Positions 44,004-55,208 of a DNA stretch of 64,000 nt are shown one piece after another. How positions within the stretch are numbered: position 1 is the first letter of the stretch; every line of letters starts with the position of its first letter. The position numbers and the translations under genes are program-made. This DNA comes from Durusdinium trenchii. Lineage: Eukaryota; Sar; Dinophyceae; Suessiales; Symbiodiniaceae. The stretch covers positions 2,577,045 through 2,641,044 of the forward strand of contig CAXAMN010021361.1 in the NCBI GenBank assembly GCA_963970005.1, in the 5' to 3' direction. Under the pieces are notes generated by a model. It did no database searches and was not told where the DNA came from. It saw only the letters and a list, made by a program, of their open reading frames with translations.

Positions 44004-45299
44004 GCGCCGCTGCCGTGAATCGCAGTCCGCACGTGCCGTCTGGAGGGGTGGCAGTGGCGCGGGGTGGCAGCAGGGAGCCCGACAACAGGATCAACAGGTA
44101 TACGGTACTGGTATGGGTTGAACTTGGGTATATCCCATGACCAGTGACAGTGGATGATTATGGTTCGGGCCTTTCTGAAAACTAACGATAATCGTTGACC
44201 GACTGTTGCTGCATGTTGCTGCTATATAATGAAGCACGCCCTAGGTTGAACATCTATCACTAAACATTATCAAATAGATTCAAAGAGTGCCATATCGGTT
44301 CTCTTCAGCGTGATGACTTTTGCGTAGTTGACAACACTGCGGGGACCTGTCTGGTGTTGATGTAAAATAGCTCCTGCTCCTGGTCCGTATCCATTGGAAG
44401 CAGGCAGGCTTAGCCTTTTAGTTGTATGCTGCGACCTAGTAAGCACACTTAGCATCCATGACAGGATATCTTGACGCACTGGCTTACACAAGCTCTTTCG
44501 TCAACCTCCCAGCCACTTCAAAGCTCCACCGAGCATGGTAAAACATACAAACCAAATCAGAAAGCAATTCAGGTATCCTATCAATGCTGTGGAGCATGCC
44601 TTTCCTTTGTAGAGGACCATTTTCTCTACTCCATGTTGGTGACCTAATAGAGTATATATAAATATACAGTAAACATCCTCGCCAACTGCCCTGCTGAATA
44701 GATGGGTAACCTCACCTGCCCCCTTTTCTGTCCACATCACCCATCCCAAGAATTGGCGATAACAAAGAGCTCCGTCCCAGCATTTCACAACCCAAACCAT
44801 CAACAAACACATCATATCTTTGTTGGCATTGCTGCAGTGCTGTGAATGGACACAAATTGTGGCAGTTTGCCTCTGGCTTGAACAACATCCAGCTTGGTGC
44901 TCTAGTCACTATATAGTCAAGTTTGCATATTGAGAGATTGCAAGAACATGCAGGAACCACTGGAAATGGCCAATTGGAAAGGAGATTTAAACCGCAGAGG
45001 CAGACCGTCCATACCCATAGTATCTCTTTCACCTCGAGCTCTGGGCAAATTGGCTACACATACCTGTGAGTAATGAGGGACTGAACTGACTAAGGCACAC
45101 GATTCTTAATGGTCTATAGTATCAGAATGCAAGAACACAAATGAGTCCACCCAATAGTTGGTTTTCTACGGTTTTCTGCTGATTTTCCTGGAGAAGAAAG
45201 GCCCAAAGTAGATCTCCTCGAGAAAACCAACAACCCTGAAGCCCGGACCTTTTCATGATTGTCCTTTAGACGTTCTACAGTTGCTCTACCTTAAAGAGC
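44004..45299. other. No exon recognised
   Basis: About 1.3 kb of low-complexity-poor, non-coding-looking DNA. Open frames present on the minus strand (44270-44491, 44501-44815, 44712-45032) are Cys/Leu-rich and carry no recognisable motif. Confidence 0.4.
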
Positions 45300-45425
45300 C
45301 CTGCAGCAGCCGCTCCTGCAGCTGCTGCCGTAGCCGTTCCAAGCCGTCACCTGGCACCGAGGTTTGGCCGTCCTCGGTCTGGTGCATTGGTCTGTGTCGC
45401 TTCCCGGAGAAAAAGGCCGATGACA
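45300..45425 (-). CDS. Candidate exon, Gln/Arg-rich helix
   Basis: Minus-strand frame reading AFFSGKRHRPMHQTEDGQTS, then VPGDGLERLRQQLQERLLQG and a stop after SLR. The last part is an amphipathic helix. Possibly the 3' part of the gene starting at 45604. Confidence 0.45.
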
Positions 45426-45480
45426 GTCTGCAAAACGATGACCGATACTCATAATCGCTGTTAGGTTGAAGGCCATCACT

Positions 45481-45604
45481 ACGGGCCATAGCTAGTAGGT
45501 CGGAGTTTGCTTTTTCCGAACGGCTCCATCGGCATCGCCACGTGGCCTGAGTGCAGTGGAGTTCGTCTCAAGGTCTCCAGCTCCGTCGCGACCTTGGGAC
45601 TCAT
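45481..45604 (-). CDS. Possible first exon with start codon
   Basis: ATG at 45604-45602 opens MSPKVATELETLRRTPLHSG and continues HVAMPMEPFGKSKLRP to TAG near 45481. The frame is too short to stand out by length but is strongly protein-like. The 3' splice point within it is not fixed. Confidence 0.5.
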
Positions 45605-46229
45605 GTTGACCGACCCCAATAGGTTTTGAACATGTATATTGATGCATGCAATAATATATATATATATTACATCGAGGAGTCCAATGGATTGTTTGGACAG
45701 TTCAGGTGCATCATTATCCTTTTGAAGTGGTCCAACTCTGAATCAACTCAGCACACAAAATCATTAGCTCTCAGGCGTCGCCGGGTTCTACGTATGAACC
45801 TGTGTGCATGGCCCGCCTGGACCCGCGAAACATGGATCTTTTCGAACTTTAACCCAACTCGAGGGTGTTTTCCCTCTACCAACCAGTGCTTGTCAGGGTC
45901 CATGTTAGTCTTCCAGGGTGTAAATCGAAATACCAAAACCCTTGACCTTCCCTCATGAAGCGAATAAGCCGTAGACTCATCCCTCAGGGTCTCGGGGCAC
46001 GGCAGGTGCCGCACATTCAGATTTACACATTTGAGGTACCAGCCCCTCCCACAAAAAAAGAAACACCATACTCCACCAACTATTGACTGCACTCCCCAGA
46101 AATCCCTCGATCAACAGGTATATCCCACAAAATGACCACCTCCTTCATGCTTTATCAAGCGCTGTGCTTCGTCACCCAAGCTATCCAGGTCATCCAAACT
46201 GACCTTCGCTTCGTTCCTAGGCCCAAGAC

Positions 46230-46365
46230 CTGTGCAAGCCGTGCCTGGCGGAACCGCTCCCAGTGAAAGAACCGCGGCCCAACGTCGACGCGACCCGTGC
46301 GCCGCTTGTGGAAGAGGTGGCGGTTTGTCAGCACTGCAAGGCGCATTGCGCTATCGTAGATGAAG
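46230..46365 (-). CDS. Exon of unassigned gene
   Basis: Minus-strand frame MRLAVLTNRHLFHKRRTGRV then DVGPRFFHWERFRQARLAQ, ending at CACAG|GTCTTG. Rich in Arg and aromatic residues. Family not recognised; the 5' end is approximate. Confidence 0.5.
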
Positions 46366-47252
46366 CCTCAAATTCAATACTCTTGAATTCAATACGCGGG
46401 TTGATATCTCTTCGCGTTTGGGAACTTGACATGGCCCAAAAGCCCTGTAGAATCCTATAGATGCTTCAGTGTGACTAACCCCACATGGGAATGGTGGCCA
46501 TTCCTACGGAAATGCAACCAGCATGCCACCGAGGAAACACAGCAACTGAACAAGCTAAATCATGTGTTCAATCTTTTCACCTACCAACATGATCCAACAT
46601 GAATCCCTAGCCCTACCGGCATGTGTTCAATCACAGGAAACATGGCCTTCCACAGTCAAGTCTCGGGGTCCATGCTAGTTTGCGGGGGGTATATGTATCT
46701 ACATGTTGTGTAATACCAATGAGTTTGGTTGATGTCGATGTCAAAGGTCCTTCTTCCAGTGGTCTTGGGAGATCTCCCTTTACAATCGCACACCCATTCC
46801 AGGTCTTTTTCTGATTGTGGGCGGTGCAGCAGCGCCTTCTACCTCAGACCAACGGAGGATTTAAAGATTTCCAACAACAATGGGCTGGGAGAAGTATCAC
46901 CATGCTTCACCCACTGGTTGTAAAATGCTGTGCGCCAATTGCCAGTTTCAGTCTGGTCCGGTTGTCCACACCTCTATGAACATCAAGAGTTGGAGAGCAC
47001 CTGGGATCTGAAAGTAGGTTCTCTGCGATCATGGGCATGGTCCATGGTGATTCTTGGGGTAACATGGACTTACTCATGGGATGACTTGAGTGGAGGACAT
47101 GGACATTGATGTGGTGAAAAAGGAGTAGCACCTGATGGTTCTCCCCAAAGGAAGGCTTTGGTCGGCGCTCCGAATCCCCTCACCACACTCCACGCCTTCC
47201 ACATCCTTCCATCAAACGGGGGCAAATCCTCTCACCCAGAAGTGTCCTTACA

Positions 47253-47370
47253 GGTTGTAGTCCATTTCCTTGCCACAGAACTTCTGGGCGACGCCAAGCC
47301 ACGCTGACCTGTCACTCCTCGAAGTCTGACAAGAACTCCTCGACCAGCTGCAAAAGCCATCGGATCCTGA
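47253..47370 (-). CDS. Exon of unassigned gene
   Basis: The frame ends SAWLGVAQKFCGKEMDYNL at a GTAAGG donor, the best canonical donor in this neighbourhood. Upstream the frame is Ser/Arg-rich and open to about 47370, where the acceptor is unclear. Confidence 0.5.
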
Positions 47371-47705
47371 TCTTCGACCATGCTATTGAGCGGTCCCTGC
47401 AGTTCGCTAGTTACTAAGTTGCCGTCAATAACTGTCTGTGTTTTTTTTTTTTGGGGGGGGTGAATATGGGTGAATACATGTGAATACTGTACAAACCTCC
47501 ATCCACTCCACACTGGCCCGTTGAACGGGGAGTTCCTTTGGAGGGTAATTACATGTTACTTTGTGACACTGCCTTAATTGAATTTCCTGGAGGACCCTAA
47601 GACAATGCAACAATCGATAGTGCCCTACTGGAAGTTAAAGTGTCTGGAACTGGGTGAGGGGAAGAAAACTCGGACCCTAAACTGGCCCTAAACCCCGCAC
47701 ATCAC

Positions 47706-47849
47706 CTGATTCGATCAATCCCCCCATTCCTCTCCTCGGCGGATGCCTTCGGAAAAGCCCCAAATTCACATCCACGTTCTCCGCCCGCGCGCGGAATTTC
47801 TCGGGAGTGTCGCCCATGAGCCGATAGGCAAAGACCTTGCAACGCTCAA
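47706..47849 (-). CDS. Exon of unassigned gene (YRLMGDTPEKFRARAENVDV)
   Basis: 144 bases: two bases, 47 codons, one base. Acceptor CTTGAG at 47855-47850, donor GTGATG. It reads ERCKVFAYRLMGDTPEKFRA then RAENVDVNLGLFRRHPP. Composition and splice sites are convincing; no family recognised. Confidence 0.6.
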
Positions 47850-49189
47850 CTCAAGCGCCTGTAGTGTGGTGAAATCAATCCCTCCTATATATATAATAAG
47901 TTGAATATCATGGGATATCCTACGAGGATTTCAACAGGATACAAGATTCAAGATACGTCAAGATACGTCAATGGAGGGTCAGGATATCCTAGTGATCGCC
48001 ATGCTCTCTGACTGAAGGTTCAGGTGAGTGACTGAAGGATCCAACGTCGGAAGGCGTTCAGTGGTCGGATCAGTCACATGTTGTTTCCGAACGCATGCGA
48101 AGGCTGAGTGGTTAGATGTGGTTCGGGTGCGAGGTCGGATCTCATGGAGTCCAAACTCTTTTAGATCCAACGATTTTACCGACCCTGTAGGCAGGGTGCG
48201 GCTGAGTCCAAAAAGACAACTTAAGAAATTTGGAGTGATGAGGAGGCACCAATCATCAGGCCAATTGCCGAATAACCTGCCACTAGCATTTGGGGGGTGA
48301 CGAAGTGCGCATGTAAGATGCAGTTTCCGGAAGTACCAGGAAGGATAAACAGAGATGGGCATCAGCACCAGTGTAGGTTGTCCCGTTAACCCTTCAACAA
48401 CGAATATTTCAGGGTTTTGTTCCAGGTGTTTATGACTTAACCTTCCACAATGTGAGGTAGATCAAAACAACATCCTTGACACTTGTCAACGCACTTAGCA
48501 TCAGTGAGCAGCTAAAAACTACAACAAGCAATCCAGGTTCCCAGGTGTTTGCACAGCCATGTGTTCATTTCTATGTTTCATGGGTTTCATCAATCTATAG
48601 TTTCTTCTCCATGATCTTAAAGGTTCTACCTTATTCTAAGATTCAACACCTGGTGATTTAATATTCAGCTAGCCGCTAGCCGACATGCTAAGTCAATTGG
48701 GACAGGCATTTTCAATCAGTGATGAGAAAAAACACATACAAACCACCATCCAAACATACACATTTTCCTAGGTGTGTTTCCTAGGAAATTGGCACGAAAG
48801 TACCAACTCCATGCAGGTGGAGGGTCAAAAACAACGTAAATAAGGCACAAAAACAACCCCAAAGATCAAAACAACAACACACAGGAAAGAACAAAATTAG
48901 GCGATGCTGCAATAAAAGCATGGGACAAACAAGGGTCAAATAAAAACAACCAAGGATCAAACACATAAGAAGCAGCCGTGTAAGAATACACAATTTGAAC
49001 ACAAAGCAACAGTAAAAGCAATACTACTGGTGGTAGCATTCGTCGTGGTGGGTGCTTAGCAGTAGTAGCAGCAAAAGAAGTAGTTGTAGTACATAGTAAA
49101 GTGTAGCAGCAAAGTAACAGCAGCAGCAGAAGTAGTGGGAGTAGTAGTAGCACGAGTCGAAGTACAAGTAGTAGCAGCGGGCTGGGGGC
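47850..49189. other. No exon recognised
   Basis: Open frames on both strands at 48028-48368 have no clear splice sites. From about 49040 to 49180 there is an AGT/AGC triplet repeat. Confidence 0.45.
49050..49178. repeat. Imperfect AGT/AGC triplet repeat
   Basis: TAGTAGCAGCA-type units, similar in composition to the repeats at 29105 and 60370. Confidence 0.85.
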
Positions 49190-49194
49190 AGCGC

Positions 49195-49275
49195 CTCTTT
49201 CATGGCCTTCTGGGTGCGTCGAGCACCACACAAAGCAAACCTTTCTGCCCGTTCGTTGTCATACTCATCCAATCA
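49195..49275 (-). CDS. Candidate exon near coiled-coil exon
   Basis: Minus-strand frame MDEYDNERAERFALCGARRT then QKAMKEALPPA. Charged and helical; it lies 0.2 kb downstream of the coiled-coil exon at 49454-49603 and may belong to the same gene. Confidence 0.45.
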
Positions 49276-49453
49276 AACCCAGATCCAGAATATCATGTTG
49301 TCTCTATGGGCCCCGCACCCCAAATCTCAATGCTACAAATTCAACATATCTTTGTTGGTACCTTGAGGTTTGATTAGTTTCGCCCATTCCGCCCTACAGT
49401 CTCCGGAACCCCAGTCAACATTGAGCTTTGAGGGATGGGGGGGGGAGTGTATC

Positions 49454-49603
49454 TGGCAAAGGGTTTGAAGATGTTGCTTCCGTTCCTTCCTTTTCCGTTC
49501 CTTATCTTTCTCCCATTCCATGACTTGGAGACGCTGCATCCGGGAGACCCATCGAGCATAGTCCAGCGTGGCAGCTTTGAAGTCCAAAAGGAAGGCATCA
49601 AAG
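49454..49603 (-). CDS. Coiled-coil exon of unassigned gene
   Basis: 150 bases after acceptor TATAG at 49608-49604. It reads FDAFLLDFKAATLDYARWVS, RMQRLQVMEWEKDKERKRKE and on to LQTLC. The Lys/Arg/Glu-rich stretch is a strong coiled coil. The likely donor is GA (CCA|GATACA). The gene is not recognised. Confidence 0.6.
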
Positions 49604-49893
49604 CTATAATTATATCTCAGTCAGTGTCGATGCGTGGACCTCCAAACCATAGCATCTTCAATATGGTTATGTATGTCAAATTCAGAGGGGTTCACTGGTT
49701 AACCCTCCTCATGTCATGGAGGAAATTGCAATATCCATTCTTCATACTCACCCTCCTGGCCCTCCTGGACCTTTGGATATCTTTGGATCAGGAACTTTCC
49801 ACGCGGGACTTACCAAGTGGCTCTTTGTGAGAGGTTTGCTTTGCAAGCACAAGCTGCCCCCCGCACATCTCATGTTTGGGGCCAATGATCTAC

Positions 49894-49935
49894 CCTGAAG
49901 CATCATAGCGAGCTCTCTGACAGCATCATAGAACC
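49894..49935 (-). CDS. Short helical exon, probably same gene as 49454-49603
   Basis: Reads RFYDAVRELAMMLQ and ends at a GTAGAT donor (CAGG|GTAGATC). The acceptor is not identified. Amphipathic helix. Confidence 0.4.
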
Positions 49936-50763
49936 GCAACCGCCCTCAAATGAGCTAAGCTAGAAAACGCATCTCTTATTCGGCTCTATTCGTATTGAGC
50001 AAACGTTTCTTGTTCCATTGGTCATTGGTTTTCAATCTGGGCTTATCACCTCTGTTGAGCTCATTGTTGCTCCATTGCATGGAGCAATATGAACAAACTT
50101 GCAAACCTCAAGAACATGTCTGAACATGTTTGAATATCACATTCTACCTGACTTGCACTACGTTGCACAAGAACCGCCAGGCGAGTCGAGCACCGCGAAT
50201 TTGACAGGCAACTGTTCCACAGCTCCAGCCGTTTGGATCAAGTGATCGTGGTACAGCTTCAGCCAACGTCTGGGATGTGGCAAAGCAGTCAGCAAGTGGC
50301 AAGGGTGACAAACATGTATATAACTATATCAAAGGAAAACAACATATATATATATATGTATAATCATGTAAGGGGGACACACATCTATGTTGGGGATGTA
50401 TAAGTATGACTGTATTGGCCCCTTTTCAGCTGTTGGAGTTGTTGGCATTTGCCATATGGGGCGTGAACAGGAAAACAGCGTTAGGCGCATGAGTTGATGG
50501 GGGTCCCTGAAATGTCCTGTCATACATGTATTGTTCGTTCTTGGTTGACATTATTTAGTTTAACAACTGGTGACCAATAGGGCCCCCCCGAGAAAAAGAA
50601 ACGCCCCTCATATCAATTGGAGGCCATCCCGCTGCGCCACAGCTGGATTCCACTCAAGTGGAGGGCTGATAAGAGCCCTAGTGTGCTGAAGGTTGTCGCT
50701 TGTCGCTTGCCACGCGGCTTAGGCATGATCATATCACTGCATTTGTGTTTGTTTTCTTTTAAT

Positions 50764-50786
50764 CTCTCTCTCTCTCTCTCTCTCTG
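50764..50786. repeat. (CT)n microsatellite
   Basis: About eleven CT units. Confidence 0.9.
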
Positions 50787-50862
50787 TGGTGGGCGTGACT
50801 CGTCACTGAGCCTTCCATCTTGATTTGATTGACAATCTGACAATCCCATCCATCATCCTGAC

Positions 50863-50917
50863 CAGGAGCTGGTTTCTTGCTGACGCCCAGCGGCTGGTAG
50901 TCCTGCACAATCTCATC
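50863..50917 (-). CDS. Short exon of unassigned gene
   Basis: 55 bases between acceptor TGGCAG and donor CCTG|GTCAGG, reading DEIVQDYQPLGVSKKPAP. Good splice sites and composition. An acidic frame directly upstream (50930-51015, ending DHSDEVEDV) is only 14 bases away, so both cannot be separate exons of one transcript unless splice choice varies. Confidence 0.5.
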
Positions 50918-50929
50918 CTGCCAAACTAA

Positions 50930-51015
50930 ACATCTTCAACCTCGTCTGAGTGATCCTCCCCACTGTCCGACACCTCATCCGTATACTGTCCGATGATTCG
51001 AGTCGAAACCTCACT
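50930..51015 (-). CDS. Candidate acidic exon
   Basis: Minus-strand frame LFLSEVSTRIIGQYTDEVSD then SGEDHSDEVEDV before TAG. Acidic and serine-rich, possibly a protein C-terminus. Confidence 0.4.
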
Positions 51016-51129
51016 GAGAAATAGGTTACAAGCCCCAGAAGTGGTGGTGTTTGGGGCATGTTTCTGATGCCTTATAGCATCCTCCCCGTTGTTCACTACT
51101 AACAGAGCCATAAGAAGTGGTGGTGCTTG

Positions 51130-51235
51130 GGGCTGCACCCAGTCGCACCGACCAGTGCGGACCCACGAGCGGCGCGAGTCCTACCGGTAGCGCCGAGTAC
51201 TCCAACCGCTCAGCATACCAGGCGCCCAGCCATAA
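51130..51235 (-). CDS. Candidate exon, unassigned
   Basis: Minus-strand frame LGAWYAERLEYSALPVGLAP then LVGPHWSVRLGAAP. It lies downstream of the kinase exons and might encode part of its C-terminal lobe, but phase and splice sites do not settle this. Confidence 0.35.
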
Positions 51236-51256
51236 GAAGTGTAATCAGGACTGCTG

Positions 51257-51370
51257 TGCCGTCCAATCATAGAGATCCCACAAGTCTCTGGTCCCGCCGG
51301 GGGAAAAAACAAACCACATTGGGTCTTTTGCAGGGAGATGCACCAAGAAAGCACCTTTGGGTTCACCAGC
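51257..51370 (-). CDS. Exon of unassigned gene, perhaps kinase C-terminal region
   Basis: After acceptor GTCAG at 51375-51371 the frame reads AGEPKGAFLVHLPAKDPMWF then VFSPGGTRDLWDLYDWTAQQ. Strongly protein-like. It lies about 0.6 kb downstream of the kinase exon with the DWQW motif. Confidence 0.5.
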
Positions 51371-51969
51371 CTGACCCGGATGAATTGCAACAAAGTGAGC
51401 AAATAGCAATTGAAATGTGCTTTGTTTGTTTGATTTGTTTCTGTGATTGTTCTGGGTCATCACTTCAACCACCGGGTTGAGCTTAACAGTGGAATGCTCT
51501 CATCTCCAGCTTGTCCCACATGCAAGCTACGACGCTACGACCTTCCAGCGTATGTTGGCGGTTTGCTGCCCCTCGTAGCTCAATAATCAGCAATCCATGT
51601 GGGATGCAACATGTTTCCAGCTGAAGCGTGCTGTGGATAACATGGAGAGTAGGATAGCTTCAATAGTGATACACGTTCTTGCACTGTTGCAGGGTGGGGA
51701 ATGGATCCCGAAGACGGTTTAGACAAATTGAAATATGTGGGAGCTGTGAGCTTAGAAAGCTCGAACAGCTAAACCAAACGACTTTAATGGTATATAAATT
51801 TATATAATGTCACCCAAAAAAACATGAGTGAGACATGACTGGCAAGGAATGATAAACGTTCGGAAACACCTGAAACCAGCCTCTACTTGGATAGAACACT
51901 AGAATCCTGAAGATCACCTTAACGCCCCAACAAACCTAGCATGTCATTCTTCCAACCTATGAACAGCTT

Positions 51970-52088
51970 GCCCTTCTTCCTCAAAAAGCGACACGTTCCC
52001 GGCTCCTCGACACTCCCACAGAAAAGGTAGATCAGGTCCGTGGCACCCAGTCCAGGACCTGTCCACTGCCAGTCGAAGGCACAGCAGC
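51970..52088 (-). CDS. Kinase exon with DWQW motif
   Basis: Acceptor GCGAAG at 52094-52089. It reads CCAFDWQWTGPGLGATDLIY then LFCGSVE. It enters two bases into a codon, matching the one-base overhang of 52572-52645. The frame stays open to about 51915, so the 3' end is approximate. Confidence 0.78.
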
Positions 52089-54017
52089 CTTCGCCTCACG
52101 TCCAGTGACCACTGTGAGAAAAGACTCCGGCTGGAATTGTCGACCTCATGAGCTTTTTAGAATATGTTAGTATAAGATTTTTTACTATATATATATAGAA
52201 ATACACTGAAAAATGTGGGATTGAATCACACTCTCAAAGCTTAGTGGGGAGCAACCCTTCAGGATTGGCGAATTTTGAGATATTTTGAACTTATTGCGGC
52301 ATTCACATGGTTTTTGGAGCCCTCTTAGTAATGTGTAAGCTTTGACGATGGCATCTGAAGTCGGGAATGAAGGCACAGCGGTCTGCTCTGTGACAGACGG
52401 TCTGTCAGTGTCAGAATTCCTCACATGGCACTCCGGAAGCACTGATGGTGTTGGCATCATACCCACTGACCACCCAATATCAACCAGTGCGGCTTCGGGT
52501 CGACCGTATACCATCCGACGTTCACCTCGTTCAGCCCACAGGCCCTAGCCTGCAAGCGGCCCGTGCCTCGCCTTCATTCTTCAGGAAGTAGTTGGCTCCT
52601 TTGAAGTCCCCATGGACCAACGTCACGCGCGGTCGGTTCTCTGGCCTGATTTCGCACCGGTTGGCGCCCGGGAAGCTCCGTGCGGGGCGGTCAGACCGGA
52701 GCCATGGAACGCCGGAAGAAGTTCCAGTCATTTTACGGGAATGTAAAGAAGTCTCCCTCAGCCTGAGCTGAGCATGTCAGAAAACAACTCTTTCAACTGG
52801 GCTTTGCTAAAGGGTGACCATTCAACTAAAATACCATGTTGATTGCAAACTTGGCCACAGCATGCAAACACATAAAAACGACTAGTCTCCCGACAAAAAC
52901 AGTTAAACGCACACATACACTCTATAGTACTTGGCACCACTTTCAACCACACCGGCTGTCCATATGGCGTTTTCTTCCTTTGGTCCACTCCGTCCAATTA
53001 AAATCCACTGACCGTCACTGACCCGAGCGGCCCTGGACTTAGGTGCTCCGAGACCTTCCGCGCCACCGACTGCAGGCGTTGCCCCAAGAGACGGCTCTCC
53101 GGGCGCCCGAAGAAGGGATCGAGGCCTGCGAAAGGGAGAGTGTGAGGCGACTGCCAAAAGGACGAAGGAGTCTGGGTGAGTCAATTCATATTAGTTTGAT
53201 ATACAACTACCGTAAGCGTATATAACGTTTTACTTTGCTTGATTGATTGAACGAATGAATGAATGAATGAATTAATTAATTATAATGATAATTTGATAAA
53301 TGATAATGATAATGAATTCGATTGAATAAAGTGTGTGGCGGTTTGGTGAGTGTACTCCTCAGAACCCCCAACCGACCCAATGAATGGTAGTCTGGTAGTT
53401 GATGTTGCCCGTTCACTCGACCAGTTTGCCTAGCTCACTAGTGAAGAGTCTGGAGCAAAGCATGAGAACTTCTGCTGGAAGCTGGGAGGCTGTAGGCCCT
53501 ACAGGCCGAAGTGATTTGCTCACAATTGGCATTATAAACGGCAACTTGTGTGTGTGTGGGCTGCATGGAGATCTTCCCAGGCTTCTCATCAAAATCGATT
53601 TGCCAGCCACACCTGTAGCGAAAGCCCTTGACTCAACCAAAGAGCAGCAGCAACAGGAATGTTCAGAATTTTGTCAATTGACTGAATCTGTAAAGTTATG
53701 TTATTGCATAGTGCTGAAGGCTACTGCTCAGCTCTGGAATCTTGGGCACGTCTGTTCTATTCCACGTGCAGTGCAGCAGCTCACACCCAAAGAGTGGGTC
53801 CATGAACGTACCTTATCCATCCTTCTCCCCCCTCCTCCAGCTGCCGATTTCGCACGCGACCTTCCAAACAAACCGCGCCTGCAAAATCCCGGCAAAAGTC
53901 CGCGATGCTCTGGGGCAGATTCTCCAGCTCCTTGCTTGGGCGCCGGTCCAAGTGGACGTGGGTGCCTGGCGACAGGGACGTCCGGCGGAAGGTCCAAGGC
54001 GACGTGGACGGCTTCCA
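51970..54017 (-). CDS. CHK/EcKL-like small-molecule kinase (APH fold), multi-exon gene core
   Basis: Gene-level entry. Four exons join in phase: 54017-53879, 53125-53023, 52645-52572 and 52088-about 51970. The joined product carries LVHGDFKGANYF (the catalytic loop with HGD and downstream Asn, equivalent to the Brenner motif) and AFDWQWTGPGLGATDL (the Mg-binding Asp and DxQW motif). These are typical of the choline-kinase-like/ecdysteroid-kinase-like (CHK) branch of aminoglycoside-phosphotransferase-fold enzymes, which phosphorylate small alcohols. The substrate cannot be told. Two of three introns start with GC. Probable N-terminal exons lie at 54732-54809 and further upstream. Confidence 0.82.
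52572..52645 (-). CDS. Kinase catalytic-loop exon
   Basis: 74 bases encoding PENRPRVTLVHGDFKGANYF then LKNE. Acceptor CAG at 52648-52646; GC donor (GAAG|GCGAGG). H, D and the Asn five residues after the Asp are the conserved catalytic-loop residues of the fold. Confidence 0.88.
53023..53125 (-). CDS. Kinase helical exon before the catalytic loop
   Basis: 103 bases encoding LDPFFGRPESRLLGQRLQSV then ARKVSEHLSPGPL. Acceptor TCGCAG at 53131-53126, canonical donor CTCGG|GTCAGT. Phases match both neighbours. Confidence 0.82.
53879..54017 (-). CDS. Kinase exon, upstream part
   Basis: 139 bases: 46 codons plus one base. Acceptor GAACAG at 54023-54018, GC donor (GCAG|GCGCGG). It includes WKPSTSPWTFRRTSLSPGTH and KELENLPQSIADFCRDFA. 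The last helix is in the place where this family has a conserved LP..l..F segment ahead of the catalytic loop. Confidence 0.78.
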
Positions 54018-54731
54018 CTGTTCCGGTGCCAAAGAGTCATCTCATGGAAAGGAACCAGACAAGACTGTGAAACCCCTCAAATACAAACATCATTGGCTCA
54101 CCTTTTGTGAACACAACATGAATCCCCCCAAATATCAAACATGTCATCCCAAAACTTCCAGATCAGCGGGGGGGGGTATTAGACTGCACCGATCGCTATC
54201 TGATATGCTTGGTATTAGGACGTCCTCAACTTCCTAACCACCATTATGTGGTGCCCGGAAAGGTTTCGGGCCTGAGTGAAACTGTGTTGATGGAGCTCGG
54301 GCAGCTATGGGAAACCTCTCACAACGAAAAGAACATCTTACAATCTTATATAAATAGCTTAAGTCCTTGCCTGATGGATGGTTGCCTCATGCAAATTATT
54401 GTGCTGGCAGGGGTATGTTGTTGTCTTTCTTGTGATTGCCTCACAATGCCTGCAATTGTTCTTCCCAAACAGCTGGGACATCCGGCCATCGATTGTCTTC
54501 TTTCTCTCTTCACCTCTGTCCATTGTACCCAAAGCACTGCCTTTCCCCGTCACGATTCACCGCCCATGTGCCAAAGTCCCAAAGAGTATGCTCAGGTAGA
54601 AGTCCCTGGAAGGCGCCATGGAAGCCTAGAATGAAAGTTGAGCCAAAGAAAACAAGTACGACCCCCACTTAACCCGGGCTTGAATTCCAAAGGCATCCAA
54701 AGACTGTTGTGGTAAGCCATTGTAAGAGCAC

Positions 54732-54809
54732 CTCAGAGTTGAGCGAAGCGTCTTCAATGGCTTTCACTCCAACCAACTCACTTTCACGTGGAATGGCCTG
54801 GGACAACAC
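54732..54809 (-). CDS. Probable upstream exon of the kinase gene
   Basis: 78 bases, 26 codons, phase 0 at both ends: VLSQAIPRESELVGVKAIED then ASLNSE. Acceptor AAACAG at 54815-54810, GT donor at 54731. Phase fits the exon starting at 54017. Confidence 0.55.
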
Positions 54810-55014
54810 CTGTTTCTTGCATCCTCTAGACAAGGTTGGCAGTTTTTGCCCAAGAGCAGGGGAGGTTTGACTTATGGGCATGTGTCGAATGAAACAGGAA
54901 GAACTCCCAAGAATACATCTGGAATACAACGAATTGCAAGACTCCCAATTGCTTGGTAGGGTCTGCCCGCTTGGTAGTCCCAGTGCCCATGTACTCATGT
55001 CCCCACCCCAAACG

Positions 55015-55159
55015 TCCGACGAGTCGGCGCGTTTCCACCGGGCAGCCCGCGAGCCAGCGGAAGACTTCCGGAGACCGCGTGGCAGGATGCACTGCCCAGG
55101 TCGTCCAGCTGGGCTTCAGATTTTCCTCAGGCATCGGCGGTGCCCCATAGATCCATAGG
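55015..55159 (-). CDS. Exon of unassigned gene or kinase N-terminal part
   Basis: Acceptor CAAAG at 55164-55160. The frame reads LWIYGAPPMPEENLKPSWTT, WAVHPATRSPEVFRWLAGCP and on. Its one-base start completes the two-base end of 55209-55349 (PDN-LWIYG). The 3' end is approximate. Confidence 0.55.
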
Positions 55160-55208
55160 CTTTGAGCCATAGGGATGGTCCACAGCCATAGTGCCAAGAA
55201 AGCCCTAC

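Noticed and set aside
53413-53640. 75-codon minus-strand frame between kinase exons
   Set aside because: It lies within the intron between 53879 and 53125, whose flanking exons join in phase without it.
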